Below are positions 24,730 through 34,447 of a stretch of DNA of 44,310 nucleotides, one piece after another (the stretch's first letter is position 1; every line of letters begins with the position of its first letter). Source of the DNA: an uncultured Lachnospiraceae bacterium. Its GTDB lineage: Bacteria; Bacillota; Clostridia; Lachnospirales; Lachnospiraceae. Position numbers and translations under genes: made by a program. The notes below the pieces were generated by a model. That model saw only the letters and a program-made list of their open reading frames with translations, made no database searches and was not told the DNA's origin. The stretch spans positions 1 to 44,310 of the forward strand of contig CAJTXA010000026.1 of assembly GCA_910579865.1 (NCBI GenBank), given 5' to 3'.

Positions 24730-26112
24730 ATGGCATATCAAATAGATTTTAACCATCCAATCGAAATTCATTTTATTGGCATCGGCGGTATCAGTATGAG
24801 TGGGCTTGCTGAAGTTCTTTTAAAAGCAGGATTTCCAATTACTGGTTCTGATTGGCACCAATCGGATCTAACCAAACACCTAGAAACATTAGGTGCCTTC
24901 ATTCACTATGATCAAAAGCCAGAGAATATCACAGAATCTACCAAAGCCATTGTCTTTACTGCCGCTGTAAAACCAGAAAATCCAGAATATCAGGAAGCTG
25001 TTAAAAGAAAGCTTCCTATTCTATCTCGTGCAGAACTGCTAGGACAAATCATGGAAAATTATTCCATCTCTATTGGTATTTCTGGTACACATGGAAAAAC
25101 TACTACAACTTCTATGCTTTCTGAGATTATGCTAAAAGCAGAACTATCTCCTACTATATCCGTAGGTGGTATTCTTGATTGTATCCACGGAAATATTTAT
25201 GTTGGCAATTCCCAATATTTTATTACAGAAGCTTGTGAGTATATGAACAGCTTTTTATCTCTCTATCCAACTATTGGTATTATCTTAAATGTTTGTGCCG
25301 ACCATTTAGACTTTTTCGAAGACTTAAACGATATTCGTCATTCCTTTCGTCATTATACCAAAAATATTCCGAATCATGGTGCACTTATTATTAATGGTAG
25401 TATTGAAAACCTTTCCTATTTTACAGAAGGTCTTTCCTGCAAAGTCGTTACCTTTGGTCTGCTTCCTTCTTGTCAATTCCACGCTGCCAATATCACTTAT
25501 GATGCTTTTGCCTGTGGCAGCTATGATCTTATGGTTAAACAAGATTTTGTTGCTCATATTACGCTTTCTGTACCAGGGGAACACAATATCTTAAATTCTC
25601 TTGCTGCAATCGCTGCTGCCTATGAAATGCAAATCCCACTTTGTCAGATTCAAACTGGACTTTCTCGTTTTCACAATGCAAACCGCAGATTTGAAAAAAA
25701 AGGAGAAACTCATGGGTTTACTATTATTGATGACTATGCGCACCATCCAGATGAAATTCGTGCAACATTAACTGCAGCAGAAAATTATCCGCACAATAAA
25801 CTCTGGTGTATCTTCCAGCCACATACTTACACTAGAACCAAAGCTCTTTTAAAAGAATTTGCTCAGGCACTTTCACTTGCAGATTATGTTGTTCTTGCTG
25901 ATATTTATTCCGCCAGAGAAACAGATACACTAGGAATCAGTTCAGAAACATTATTAAATGAATTAAAAAAAATGGGTTCTTCCTGTTATTATTTTGACTC
26001 CTTCCAAAAAATCGAAGACTTCCTGTTTACAAACTGTAAAAAGCAAGATCTTTTAATTACAATGGGAGCAGGTGATATTGTAACAATTGGAGAATCTATG
26101 TTAAGGAAATAG
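24730..26112 (+). CDS. murC: UDP-N-acetylmuramate--L-alanine ligase
   Basis: A 460-residue Mur ligase adding L-alanine to UDP-MurNAc in the cytoplasm. The UDP-binding domain has HFIGIGGISMSGLAEVLL. The ATP loop is GISGTHGKTTTTSMLSEI. Central-domain residues include EACEYMNSFL and LNVCADHLDFF, and the C-terminal domain has NRRFEKKGE and DDYAHHPDEIRATLTAA. Length and motif order are normal. AAAGGA lies about 10 bases before the ATG. It has its own promoter and is followed by the DnaA-box region. Confidence 0.97.
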   Translation: MAYQIDFNHPIEIHFIGIGGISMSGLAEVLLKAGFPITGSDWHQSDLTKHLETLGAFIHYDQKPENITESTKAIVFTAAVKPENPEYQEAVKRKLPILSRAELLGQIMENYSISIGISGTHGKTTTTSMLSEIMLKAELSPTISVGGILDCIHGNIYVGNSQYFITEACEYMNSFLSLYPTIGIILNVCADHLDFFEDLNDIRHSFRHYTKNIPNHGALIINGSIENLSYFTEGLSCKVVTFGLLPSCQFHAANITYDAFACGSYDLMVKQDFVAHITLSVPGEHNILNSLAAIAAAYEMQIPLCQIQTGLSRFHNANRRFEKKGETHGFTIIDDYAHHPDEIRATLTAAENYPHNKLWCIFQPHTYTRTKALLKEFAQALSLADYVVLADIYSARETDTLGISSETLLNELKKMGSSCYYFDSFQKIEDFLFTNCKKQDLLITMGAGDIVTIGESMLRK

Positions 26113-26203
26113 TTATCAACATATCCACACACTTATCAACATTTGCTTGAATAACTTGTGTGGATATTTCTATGTTACCAACAAGTTATCCACATTATCC
26201 ACA
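26113..26203. promoter_or_regulatory. Cluster of six DnaA-box-like 9-mers
   Basis: Within 91 bases there are TTATCAACA (26113-26121), ATATCCACA (26121-26129), TTATCAACA (26133-26141), a reverse-strand ATATCCACA (26159-26167), and two perfect TTATCCACA in tandem (26186-26194, 26195-26203). The consensus DnaA box is TTATCCACA. The cluster lies directly upstream of a promoter leading to a DnaD-domain gene and a DnaI-like gene. DnaA binding is inferred from the match. Confidence 0.8.
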
Positions 26204-26228
26204 TTTTTTTCTAAGTCGAAAATCCCGA

Positions 26229-26257
26229 TTCTCTTTTTTCTCTCTCTGTGCTATAAT
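26229..26257 (+). promoter_or_regulatory. Promoter of the dnaD-like/dnaI-like operon
   Basis: A -10 TATAAT (26252-26257) lies 25 bases after the last DnaA box, with a weak -35 TTCTCT (26229-26234) at 17 bases. The weak -35 and nearby boxes suit control by DnaA. Confidence 0.55.
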
Positions 26258-26343
26258 AAAACCCACAACACTTTTGTACAATAAAAATGGTTTGGAAAAA
26301 GTTGTACAAAAACAGGCTAAAATGATACAGGCAGGCGATAACT

Positions 26344-27405
26344 ATGAATCACATTACACTCCAAAATAATCAGGCAACCGATACGATCATTCCCAATCGT
26401 TTTTTGGATGACTATATGCCCAAAGCGAACGGTGAATTTGTAAAAGTTTATCTTTATCTTTTACGCAATGCTAATTCAAACTCTCAAATTAGCATTTCTG
26501 GTATTGCCGATCAGATGAACCATACAGAAAATGATGTTCTTCGTGCCCTCCGCTATTGGGAACAAGAGGGTTTATTAAAGTTAACCTTTCATACCGATTC
26601 CTCTTTAACTGGAATCACTTTATGTGATTGTAATACTTCTACTATTCGTTCTTCCAAAGAACCTGTTGCCTCTACAACTACAGATACTAGTAAAAAAACA
26701 AACGACCTCCGTTTTTCTGCTCCTCCAAAACAAAGTTATAGTAATACACAATTACAAACGTTTCTAGCTTCTGAAGATATTGAACAAATTTTATATGTAG
26801 CACAAAAATACTTAGGTATTACACTTTCTGATACAGATACAAATACCATCCTTTATTTTTATGATGGATTGCATTTTTCTGCAGACTTAATTGAATATTT
26901 AATTGAGTATTGTGTTAGTATTGGACAACGCAGTATGCGATATATTGAAAAAGTAGCACTTTCTTGGGCAGAAAAAGGATATTGTACGGTAAGTGAAGCA
27001 AAAAGTAATACCACTACTTATTCAAAAAACTGTTTTGCTGTTATGAAATCATTTGGTATCAATAATCGCCGTCCTGGAAACAGTGAGATTTCTATGATTC
27101 AAAAATGGACAAACGAATATGGTTTTACTATTGATATTATAACAGAAGCTTGTAATCGTACGATCCGTTCCATCCATCAGCCAAGTTTTGAATATGCTGA
27201 TCGAATTTTAACAAAATGGAAAAAGCAAGGAGTAAAGCAAATGGAAGATATCGTAGAGCAAGACAAACAATATGTAAAAACTGCTCAGCAAGAAAAAGAT
27301 AATACAAAAAAACCTGATATCAGACCTTCCAATAACCGTTTTAATAATCTTACTCCCCGTAACTATGCATATGATGATTTGGAAAAACAATTATTAAACC
27401 ACTGA
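26344..27405 (+). CDS. DnaD-domain replication protein
   Basis: A 353-residue protein in two parts. Residues 1-90 form a winged helix (GEFVKVYLYLLRNANSNSQI, EQEGLLKLTF) as in DnaD/DnaB N-termini. After a Ser/Thr-rich linker, residues about 210-305 form the DnaD C-terminal (DnaB_2) domain: IQKWTNEYGFTIDIITEACN and the diagnostic YxxxIxxW in YADRILTKW. In Firmicutes such proteins help load the replicative helicase at the origin. The ribosome binding site is weak. The DnaI-like gene begins 17 bases downstream, so the pair forms a helicase-loading operon. Confidence 0.9.
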   Translation: MNHITLQNNQATDTIIPNRFLDDYMPKANGEFVKVYLYLLRNANSNSQISISGIADQMNHTENDVLRALRYWEQEGLLKLTFHTDSSLTGITLCDCNTSTIRSSKEPVASTTTDTSKKTNDLRFSAPPKQSYSNTQLQTFLASEDIEQILYVAQKYLGITLSDTDTNTILYFYDGLHFSADLIEYLIEYCVSIGQRSMRYIEKVALSWAEKGYCTVSEAKSNTTTYSKNCFAVMKSFGINNRRPGNSEISMIQKWTNEYGFTIDIITEACNRTIRSIHQPSFEYADRILTKWKKQGVKQMEDIVEQDKQYVKTAQQEKDNTKKPDIRPSNNRFNNLTPRNYAYDDLEKQLLNH

Positions 27406-27422
27406 AAGGGGAATCCTACACA

Positions 27423-28421
27423 TTGGCATTGAAAAATTCGCAATATGAAAGCATTATAAGAATCTATAATGAAAAACAGCTTCGCAACCGCTATAACCAA
27501 ACAAAACGCCAAGAGGAAATCTATCAAAAAATTCCTCGTATTCATGAAATAGACAATAACATTGCTACTGTTTCAGTAAAACGTGCAAAAGAATTATTAA
27601 ATGGTAATGAATCTGCTATATTTCGTCTTCGACATGAATTAGAAGATTTAGCAGAAGAAAAACAATTGCTCCTGCTTCGCCATGGCCTTCCTAAAAATTA
27701 TCTGGATATACAATATGACTGTCCAGATTGTCAGGATACAGGATATTGCAATGGAATAAAATGCCATTGTCTGAAACAGGCTTCGATTGATTTGTTATAT
27801 GCCCAATCAAACTTACGTGAAATACTAAAAACAGAAAATTTTCAAAATTTTTCTTTAGAATATTATGATAATATAGAAATTAATCCAATTACTGGTAAAA
27901 CTCAGATGATCAATATGACAGAAATTCATGATATTTGCTGTAGCTTTGTCGCACACTTTGACAGTGAATTTGAAAACTTATTTTTTTATGGTGATACTGG
28001 TATTGGAAAAACTTTTTTATCTAATTGTATTGCAAAAGAACTGCTCGATCGTTCTTTCTCTGTTATTTATCTTTCTGCAATTGAATTATTTGATTTGTTT
28101 TCTCGTATGACTTTTTCTGAAGAAACACAAGAACAATCCAATGAATTATTACAATTTATTATAGAATGTGATCTTTTAATTATTGATGATTTAGGAACTG
28201 AATTAACTAATACTTTTACAAACTCTAAACTATTTTATTGTTTAAACACCCGCTATTTGCACAGAAAAAGTACAATTATTTCCACTAATCTTGCATTAGA
28301 TCGGCTTACCGATATTTATTCAGAGCGAATTTTTTCTCGTATTTCTAGTAACTATATCTTATTAAAATTTTTTGGTACAGATATTCGAATTAAAAAGAAA
28401 TTGCTTACAAAACGCTCTTGA
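27423..28421 (+). CDS. DnaI/DnaC-like helicase loader ATPase
   Basis: A 332-residue protein with a TTG start at 27423 (AAGGGG about 9 bases upstream). A coiled-coil N-terminus is followed by a Cys-rich zinc site, YDCPDCQDTGYCNGIKCHC (Cys 100, 103, 109, 114, 116), and an AAA+ domain with Walker A GDTGIGKTF (190-198), Walker B LLIIDDLG (251-258) and the sensor STNLALD. This is the layout of DnaI, which holds the DnaB-type helicase for loading. It follows the DnaD-domain gene and precedes prs in the same direction. Confidence 0.92.
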   Translation: MALKNSQYESIIRIYNEKQLRNRYNQTKRQEEIYQKIPRIHEIDNNIATVSVKRAKELLNGNESAIFRLRHELEDLAEEKQLLLLRHGLPKNYLDIQYDCPDCQDTGYCNGIKCHCLKQASIDLLYAQSNLREILKTENFQNFSLEYYDNIEINPITGKTQMINMTEIHDICCSFVAHFDSEFENLFFYGDTGIGKTFLSNCIAKELLDRSFSVIYLSAIELFDLFSRMTFSEETQEQSNELLQFIIECDLLIIDDLGTELTNTFTNSKLFYCLNTRYLHRKSTIISTNLALDRLTDIYSERIFSRISSNYILLKFFGTDIRIKKKLLTKRS

Positions 28422-28502
28422 CTAATTTCCATTTCAATGATATATAAATTATGTTTCTATGTCGAAGAAGTCAATTATTCTACAATTAGGGAGGAACATT
28501 GT

Positions 28503-29675
28503 ATGACACGTGAAGAAAGAAACCTTGAAACAATTCCGGTAGGGCCTCTTGGTATTATCTGCCTGCCTAGCTGTAAAGCACTTGGTGATAAAATTAATTC
28601 CTACATTGTTGACTGGAGATTGAAAAGAGAGAATGAGCATACAGCCACTCTTCCTTTTAATGGTTATTTAAAAGACTCCTACTTAGTCAATGTAAAAGTC
28701 CCTCGGTTTGGTTCAGGAGAGGGAAAAGGAATTATTAATCAATCTGTACGAGGAGACGACTTGTATATTTTAACTGATGTTACTAATTATAGTCTAACCT
28801 ATTCTCTTTGTGGTGTTACGAATCATATGTCACCTGATGATCACTTTCAAGACTTAAAACGTGTAATTGCTGCTGTCGGAGGAAAAGCACGTCGTATCAC
28901 AGTAATTATGCCATTTTTATATGAAAGCCGCCAACATAAACGTACTGGTCGAGAATCCTTAGACTGTGCATTAGCACTACAAGAGCTTACCAATATGGGA
29001 GTCGAAAATATTATTACATTTGATGCTCACGATCCTCGTGTACAGAATGCAATTCCTCTAAAAGGTTTTGAAACAGTTACACCTGCCTATCAATTTATTA
29101 AATCATTGCTTCAAAAAGAAGAACTGACTATAGATGCCGATCATATGATGATCATTAGTCCAGATGAAGGTGGAACTTCCAGAGCTGTCTACTATTCCAA
29201 TGTACTTGGACTGGATTTAGGTATGTTTTATAAAAGACGAGACTATTCAAGAATTGTAAATGGGAGAAACCCAATTGTTGCACATGAATTTCTAGGATCT
29301 TCTGTAGAAGGAAAAGATTGCCTTGTGATTGATGATATGATTTCTTCTGGTGAAAGTATGTTAGATGTAGCAGCAGAATTAAAGAAAAGAAAAGCAAAAC
29401 GTGTTTTTCTTGCTTCCTCTTTTGGTCTATTTACGAATGGATTCGATAAATTTGATCAATACTATGAACAAGGACTGATTGATCGAATTTTAACCACAAA
29501 TTTAATTTATCAAACTCCTGAACTACTGCAAAAGCCTTATTACATTGATGTAGACATGAGTAAGTATGTTGCCCTTATTATTGATACTTTAAATCATGAT
29601 ACTTCCATTAGTGAACTATTAGATCCAATTGAGCGAATCAATCGAATTCTTATGAAATATGGACAAAAGAACTAA
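28503..29675 (+). CDS. prs: Ribose-phosphate pyrophosphokinase
   Basis: A 390-residue enzyme making PRPP from ribose 5-phosphate and ATP, feeding purine, pyrimidine, His and Trp synthesis. It is the longer type common in Lachnospiraceae (classic Prs is about 315). The catalytic flexible-loop region contains RRITVIMPFLYESRQHKRTG, the segment NIITFDAHDPRVQNAIP follows, and the PRPP-binding loop is CLVIDDMISSGESMLD. The ATG at 28503 has GGGAGG 8 bases upstream; the frame is open further to 28437 without such a site. A long hairpin follows the stop. Confidence 0.94.
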   Translation: MTREERNLETIPVGPLGIICLPSCKALGDKINSYIVDWRLKRENEHTATLPFNGYLKDSYLVNVKVPRFGSGEGKGIINQSVRGDDLYILTDVTNYSLTYSLCGVTNHMSPDDHFQDLKRVIAAVGGKARRITVIMPFLYESRQHKRTGRESLDCALALQELTNMGVENIITFDAHDPRVQNAIPLKGFETVTPAYQFIKSLLQKEELTIDADHMMIISPDEGGTSRAVYYSNVLGLDLGMFYKRRDYSRIVNGRNPIVAHEFLGSSVEGKDCLVIDDMISSGESMLDVAAELKKRKAKRVFLASSFGLFTNGFDKFDQYYEQGLIDRILTTNLIYQTPELLQKPYYIDVDMSKYVALIIDTLNHDTSISELLDPIERINRILMKYGQKN

Positions 29676-29692
29676 TATAAAATAACTAAATC

Positions 29693-29759
29693 AAAGGATT
29701 GCTGTAAAGTATAATTTTATAATCTATTATATAAACTTATTTCTTTGCAACAATCCTTT
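29693..29759. terminator. Bidirectional terminator between prs and asnS
   Basis: AAAGGATTGCTGTAAAG (29693-29709) pairs with CTTTGCAACAATCCTTT (29743-29759), 15 of 17 bases, across an AT-rich loop. prs and asnS converge here. Confidence 0.6.
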
Positions 29760-29801
29760 AAGCTTTTAACGAAACATTCAATAATTACTATAATATTTTT
29801 A

Positions 29802-31196
29802 TTATAATTCACAATTATTTACTGTTCTAGGAAATGGAACAACATCACGAATATTTCCCATACCAGTTAGATACATTACACAACGCTCAAATCCAAGCCC
29901 AAATCCTGCATGTCGAGCAGAACCATATTTTCTTAAGTCTAGATAAAAGTCATAATCCTCTTCTCGTAATCCTAATTCTTTCATTCTATTCTTTAATTTG
30001 TCATAATCATCTTCACGCTGACTTCCGCCAATAATCTCACCAATCCCTGGTACCAAGCAATCCATTGCAGCAACTGTCTTTCCATCTTCATTTAATTTCA
30101 TATAAAAAGCTTTAATTTCTTTTGGATAATCAGTTACAAATACTGGACGTTTAAATACCTCTTCTGTTAGATAACGCTCATGTTCTGTCTGTAAATCACA
30201 GCCCCAAGACACTTTATAGTCAAATTTATCATTGTTTTTTTGTAAAATTTCAACTGCCTCTGTATAAGTAACATGTGCAAAATCAGAGTCTACTACTCCC
30301 TTTAATCGTTCTAACAATCCTTTATCTACAAATTGATTAAAAAATGCCATTTCCTCTGGTGCCTGTTCCATTACATAGCGAATAATATATTTTAACATTC
30401 CCTCTGCTAATCTCATATCATCTTCCAAATCAGCAAATGCCATTTCTGGCTCTATCATCCAAAACTCAGCTGCATGACGAGTCGTATTCGAATTTTCTGC
30501 ACGGAAAGTCGGCCCAAATGTATAGATATTACGAAATGCCATTGCATAAGTTTCTCCATTTAATTGTCCACTTACTGTTAGATTTGTTTCTTTCCCAAAG
30601 AAATCCTTACTATAATCAATTCCTCCTTGTTCTGTCTTTGGCAAATTTTCCATATCTAACGTAGTAACCCGGAACATTTCCCCGGCTCCTTCACAATCAC
30701 TTCCTGTAATTAAAGGCGTGTGTACATAGACAAAATTTCGTTCTTGAAAATATTGATGAATTGCATATGCAATCAAAGAACGAACACGAAATACAGCTTG
30801 AAATGTATTTGTTCTTGGTCTTAAATGTGAAATGGTTCTTAAATATTCAAAAGTATGTCGTTTCTTCTGTAATGGATAATCTGGAGCAGAAACTCCTTCT
30901 ACCTCTACACAATCTGCCTGTATTTCAAATGGTTGTTTTGCTTGTGGTGTAGCAACTAATGTACCAGTTACAATTACTGCAGCCCCTACATTCAGCTTAG
31001 ATATCTCAGTAAAATTCTCCATCTTATCATGATATACAATCTGTAGTGTTTCAAAAAAAGTTCCATCATTCAATACTAAAAATCCAAATGTCTTAGAATC
31101 ACGGACACTTCTTACCCATCCCCCAACCTTTATCGTTTTTTCAATATAGTTTTCTCTATTCTTATAAAGTTCTCTTATTGTCACCAGTTGTTCCAT
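29802..31196 (-). CDS. asnS: Asparaginyl-tRNA synthetase
   Basis: A 464-residue class IIb synthetase. The N-terminal OB-fold anticodon domain has KVGGWVRSVRDSKTFGFLVL. Motif 2 is FGPTFRAENSNTTRHAAEFW then MIEPEMAF. Motif 3 is GFGLGFERCVMYLTGMGNIR with the ending VVPFPRT, which separates AsnRS from AspRS. It charges tRNA-Asn with asparagine. GGAGGAG lies 6 bases before the ATG. No T-box leader is visible upstream; a -10 TATAAT on the reverse strand at 31276-31281, preceded by TGTG, is the likely promoter. Confidence 0.97.
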   Translation of the reverse strand: MEQLVTIRELYKNRENYIEKTIKVGGWVRSVRDSKTFGFLVLNDGTFFETLQIVYHDKMENFTEISKLNVGAAVIVTGTLVATPQAKQPFEIQADCVEVEGVSAPDYPLQKKRHTFEYLRTISHLRPRTNTFQAVFRVRSLIAYAIHQYFQERNFVYVHTPLITGSDCEGAGEMFRVTTLDMENLPKTEQGGIDYSKDFFGKETNLTVSGQLNGETYAMAFRNIYTFGPTFRAENSNTTRHAAEFWMIEPEMAFADLEDDMRLAEGMLKYIIRYVMEQAPEEMAFFNQFVDKGLLERLKGVVDSDFAHVTYTEAVEILQKNNDKFDYKVSWGCDLQTEHERYLTEEVFKRPVFVTDYPKEIKAFYMKLNEDGKTVAAMDCLVPGIGEIIGGSQREDDYDKLKNRMKELGLREEDYDFYLDLRKYGSARHAGFGLGFERCVMYLTGMGNIRDVVPFPRTVNNCEL

Positions 31197-31310
31197 GGCA
31201 GCTCCTCCATATTTGTTCTAGCTTCTGCATAATATTCATTTTTTCTTTGACATTATTTTCTATAAAATTTGATAGATTATACACAGCTATGAAAATTTTC
31301 CATTTGATGC

Positions 31311-31364
31311 AAAAAATATGCCCCAAATATCATTTATAGTGAATCCACCAACGAAATTCGGGGC
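31311..31364 (-). terminator. Terminator after the RpiB/LacA-like gene
   Basis: On the reverse strand GCCCCGAAT (31356-31364) pairs with ATTTGGGGC (31320-31328), followed by ATATTTTTT. It lies about 12 bases after the stop codon. Confidence 0.7.
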
Positions 31365-31375
31365 AAATCTATCTT

Positions 31376-32014
31376 CTATCCTACAATCGCTTTTACCGCT
31401 TCTTTTATCTTTTCACATTTACAGTCTCTAAAAAAGTTTTCTTTAAACTTTGCACCACTTACTGCACCCTTTACTAATTCCTGATCAATCGTTTTCAAGA
31501 TGGTAACCATATCTACATGAGTTACTTTCTTTACTTCATCTAAAATCTTCTTATTTCTTTGCTCAGGTACTACTCGCTCCTTTGGATATCCACCACCCCC
31601 CGGTGCACAGAACAATTTCTCAAAAATATACTGAAGATTCAACTCTCCACCCCAGCCAAAATTCTCCGCAAACGGAAGTGCAATCGCATTTCCATCATTT
31701 ACCTGAGAAAATAGATAGGCATCTAATGGAGATTCAATATGTCCGCAAAGAACACTTGGAAAGGAATTGCAGGCAAGCATTGCCCCCTCACCAGTACCAC
31801 AGCCAGTAATTACAAAATCTGCTGCACCAGAATTTAGCAAAATACCTGTTAAAATCCCAACTTGCACATATGTAAGTTGTGCTTCATCCTCAGCGCTATA
31901 CATTCCATAATTTACTACTTCATGTCCCATTGGCTCTACAACACTTTTTAATGTATTGCAGATCATCTCATTTTTAGCCGCTTGACTATTTTCATTAATC
32001 AATGCAATTCTCAT
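31376..32014 (-). CDS. RpiB/LacA/LacB-family sugar-phosphate isomerase
   Basis: A 212-residue protein. The first 150 residues are the RpiB/LacAB fold, with MRIALINENSQAAKNEMICN, the active-site segment VITGCGTGEGAMLACNSFPS (Cys, plus phosphate-binding Gly/Thr) and SQVNDGNAIALPFAENFGWG. A C-terminal extension of about 60 residues is not in classic RpiB (about 150). Members convert ribose/ribulose 5-phosphate or galactose/tagatose 6-phosphate; the substrate here cannot be assigned, and no lac or tagatose genes are adjacent. It stands alone with its own terminator. Confidence 0.88.
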   Translation of the reverse strand: MRIALINENSQAAKNEMICNTLKSVVEPMGHEVVNYGMYSAEDEAQLTYVQVGILTGILLNSGAADFVITGCGTGEGAMLACNSFPSVLCGHIESPLDAYLFSQVNDGNAIALPFAENFGWGGELNLQYIFEKLFCAPGGGGYPKERVVPEQRNKKILDEVKKVTHVDMVTILKTIDQELVKGAVSGAKFKENFFRDCKCEKIKEAVKAIVG

Positions 32015-32131
32015 CTGTTTTCCTCCATCTAACTATCTAAAATTTCCTGTATTTATAAATATTTTCTACGATTTACTATAATCCACCAACCCAAATTTGT
32101 CAAGATATACAAAAGATTCAAAAGCAGAATC

Positions 32132-32821
32132 TTACACTTTAAATCGATAACCTACTCCCCAAATTGTTTCAATATATTGTGGTTTCGACGTATCAAATTC
32201 TATTTTTTCACGAATTTTCTTAATATGCACTGTTACAGTAGCAATATCTCCAATCGATTCCATATCCCAAATTTTATTAAATAATTCTTCTTTTGTAAAC
32301 ACATGATTGGGATTCTGAGCAAGAAAAGCCAGTAAATCAAACTCCTTTGTTGTAAAGCTTTTCTCCTCTCCGTTTACATAAACCCGCCGTGCTGTCTTGT
32401 CAATTTTAATTCCACGAATTTCAATAATTTCATTCTCTTGTACATTACTTCCAATCAATCTTTCATATCGTGCCAAATGAGCCTTTACTCTTGCCACTAA
32501 TTCACTAGGACTAAATGGTTTTGTCATATAATCATCCGCACCTAATCCTAACCCACGAATCTTATCAATATCATCTTTTTTAGCGGACACCAAAAGAATT
32601 GGTGTATTCTTTACTTCACGAACCCTACGACAAATCTCAAATCCATCTACATTTGGCAACATAACATCCAAAATAAATAAATCAAAATCCTCTTTTAAAG
32701 CTCTCTCTAGCCCTCTCTCCCCACTTGTTTCAATCTCCACTTCAAATCGGCTTAATTCCAAATAATCCTTTTCCAGTTCCGCAATTGTCAGTTCATCTTC
32801 CACAATCAAAATCTTATTCAT
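32132..32821 (-). CDS. OmpR-family response regulator
   Basis: A 229-residue two-domain regulator. The receiver domain has the acid pair in VEDE, phospho-acceptor D52 (FILDVMLPNVDG), S79 (LVSAKKDD) and K101 (MTKPFSP). The C-terminal winged helix has KEFDLLAFLAQNPNHVFTKE and the ending YIETIWGVGYRFKV. It lies 30 bases behind the histidine kinase gene in the same direction, so the two form one signalling pair. Target genes are unknown. Confidence 0.95.
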   Translation of the reverse strand: MNKILIVEDELTIAELEKDYLELSRFEVEIETSGERGLERALKEDFDLFILDVMLPNVDGFEICRRVREVKNTPILLVSAKKDDIDKIRGLGLGADDYMTKPFSPSELVARVKAHLARYERLIGSNVQENEIIEIRGIKIDKTARRVYVNGEEKSFTTKEFDLLAFLAQNPNHVFTKEELFNKIWDMESIGDIATVTVHIKKIREKIEFDTSKPQYIETIWGVGYRFKV

Positions 32822-32851
32822 CTTGTTTTATCCTTTCTTTATTTCTTTTAT

Positions 32852-34345
32852 TTATGAAATTGTTTCCTGATATTTCCGAAATACCATATGCATCACTGTC
32901 CCTGTCTCTTCCTTACTGGTTGCCCAAATTCTACCCCCATGATCTTCTACAATTTTTCTCACAATTGACAACCCTATTCCACTTCCACCCTGACTTGAGT
33001 TTCTAGAAGCATCCGTCCGATAAAAACGATCAAAAATATAAGGCAAATCCTTTACGGCAATTCCCTTTCCATTATCCTCTATCTCCACTTTAACAAAATC
33101 TCCTTCTTCCTTCAAGCGAATATTAATAATTCCTTTTTTTCCAGTCCCCATATATTTTACAGAATTTCCGATAATATTATTCACAACCTTTCGAAGCTGC
33201 TCTGGATCTGCAATAATTACTTCATCTTTTTCCATATAATTAAAATATGTCAGCTCAATATTTTTCTGTTCTAAATCCATTCCCATCTCTTCCACACAGT
33301 CTTGAAAATATTTATCCACCCGAATCTTAGCAAAATTATAAGGAATCCGATTTGTATCAATTTTTGAATAAAAGGTCAGTTCTTCAATCAGTTTCTCCAT
33401 ATCACAAGCCTTATTATAAATTGTCTTAATATACTTTTCCATTCGCTCTGGTGAATCTGCTACTCCATCCATAATTCCTTCTGCATAACCTTTTACCGCT
33501 GTTACTGGTGTCTTTAAATCATGAGAAATATTACTAATTAGTTCTTTACTATCTTTGTCATACTGCAGCTTTTCTTCTGTATTTTCTTTTAAACGTCGCC
33601 GCATTTCTTCAAAATCTTTACAAAGCTCCCCTATCTCATCTCTAGAGTTTACAGATACTGTAAAATCTAAATTTCCATTCGCAATATTATTTGCCGCTGT
33701 CTGAAGCTCCTTTAAAGGCTTGACCATACTTCTATAAATCCAGCCTACCAACAAAGAAGCTGTAATTGCCAAAACAAAAAAGATTGCAAGTATAATCTCA
33801 ATCAAGATTCCCTTTACTTGCGGAATTAGCTCTCTCATTTCAGTAATAATAAAAATACTGCACTCTTCCTGATTTATTCCTTTAAAATCAATTGGTTTAA
33901 TAAGACAACGGTTTCCTCCATCAAGATAAACTCCATTTTCTGCCCCTGTCTCATAATCTCCATACTCTGGAAGATAATCTAAAATAATTTGTGTCTGTTC
34001 CTTTGTCCCACCGCTATAAAGAATCTCAGCATTACACCGAAGTAATAAAAAAGAATAAGCGGAATTTAACCGCTGGTTTAATTGTTCTAAATATTGAATA
34101 TTTTCTAACTTTTTTATATCTGTTTCAATATCATAAACAATCTCATGATAAATTTGTTTTGTCATGCGATTAAATAACCTAGTCGAATCAGTCAATCCTT
34201 CATAGTCTGCACTATCCATTCCATAATATTCTTCCATTGCCCGAAATTGAATCTTTGTAATTCCATAAGCACAAATTGCACTTAAGCAGATAGGCAACAC
34301 TATCACCGCAAGAAATGCAAGTACTAATTTTGTTCGAATCTTCAT
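32852..34345 (-). CDS. Membrane sensor histidine kinase
   Basis: A 497-residue kinase. A first membrane helix (about 7-30), an extracytoplasmic sensor of about 145 residues, a second helix (about 180-203), a HAMP domain (about 204-257) and the phospho-acceptor His275 in ELISNISHDLKTPVTAVKGY are followed by the ATPase domain with NNIIGNSVKYMG (N box), IEDNGKGIAVKDLPYIFDRF (G1/F) and GGSGIGLSIVRKIVEDHGG (G2). GGAGGG precedes the ATG at 34345. It is the first gene of the pair with the OmpR-type regulator. The stimulus is unknown; there are no adjacent transporter genes. Confidence 0.95.
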   Translation of the reverse strand: MKIRTKLVLAFLAVIVLPICLSAICAYGITKIQFRAMEEYYGMDSADYEGLTDSTRLFNRMTKQIYHEIVYDIETDIKKLENIQYLEQLNQRLNSAYSFLLLRCNAEILYSGGTKEQTQIILDYLPEYGDYETGAENGVYLDGGNRCLIKPIDFKGINQEECSIFIITEMRELIPQVKGILIEIILAIFFVLAITASLLVGWIYRSMVKPLKELQTAANNIANGNLDFTVSVNSRDEIGELCKDFEEMRRRLKENTEEKLQYDKDSKELISNISHDLKTPVTAVKGYAEGIMDGVADSPERMEKYIKTIYNKACDMEKLIEELTFYSKIDTNRIPYNFAKIRVDKYFQDCVEEMGMDLEQKNIELTYFNYMEKDEVIIADPEQLRKVVNNIIGNSVKYMGTGKKGIINIRLKEEGDFVKVEIEDNGKGIAVKDLPYIFDRFYRTDASRNSSQGGSGIGLSIVRKIVEDHGGRIWATSKEETGTVMHMVFRKYQETIS

Positions 34346-34447
34346 GCAAAATCCCTCCTATCTTTTTTTATTATACCACAGAATAAAAAAAATGCGTAGA
34401 AACCTTATGAAATATTCCTAAAATAAACATAAACAATGGATAGAATG

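Noticed and set aside
26113..26203. Chromosomal origin oriC
   Set aside because: Several DnaA boxes are present but dnaA, dnaN, recF or rpmH are not nearby, and no clear AT-rich unwinding element of the usual form adjoins.
29802..31310. T-box leader upstream of asnS
   Set aside because: No T-box core (TGGNACCGCG) or terminator/antiterminator pair was found in the short leader; a plain promoter explains it.
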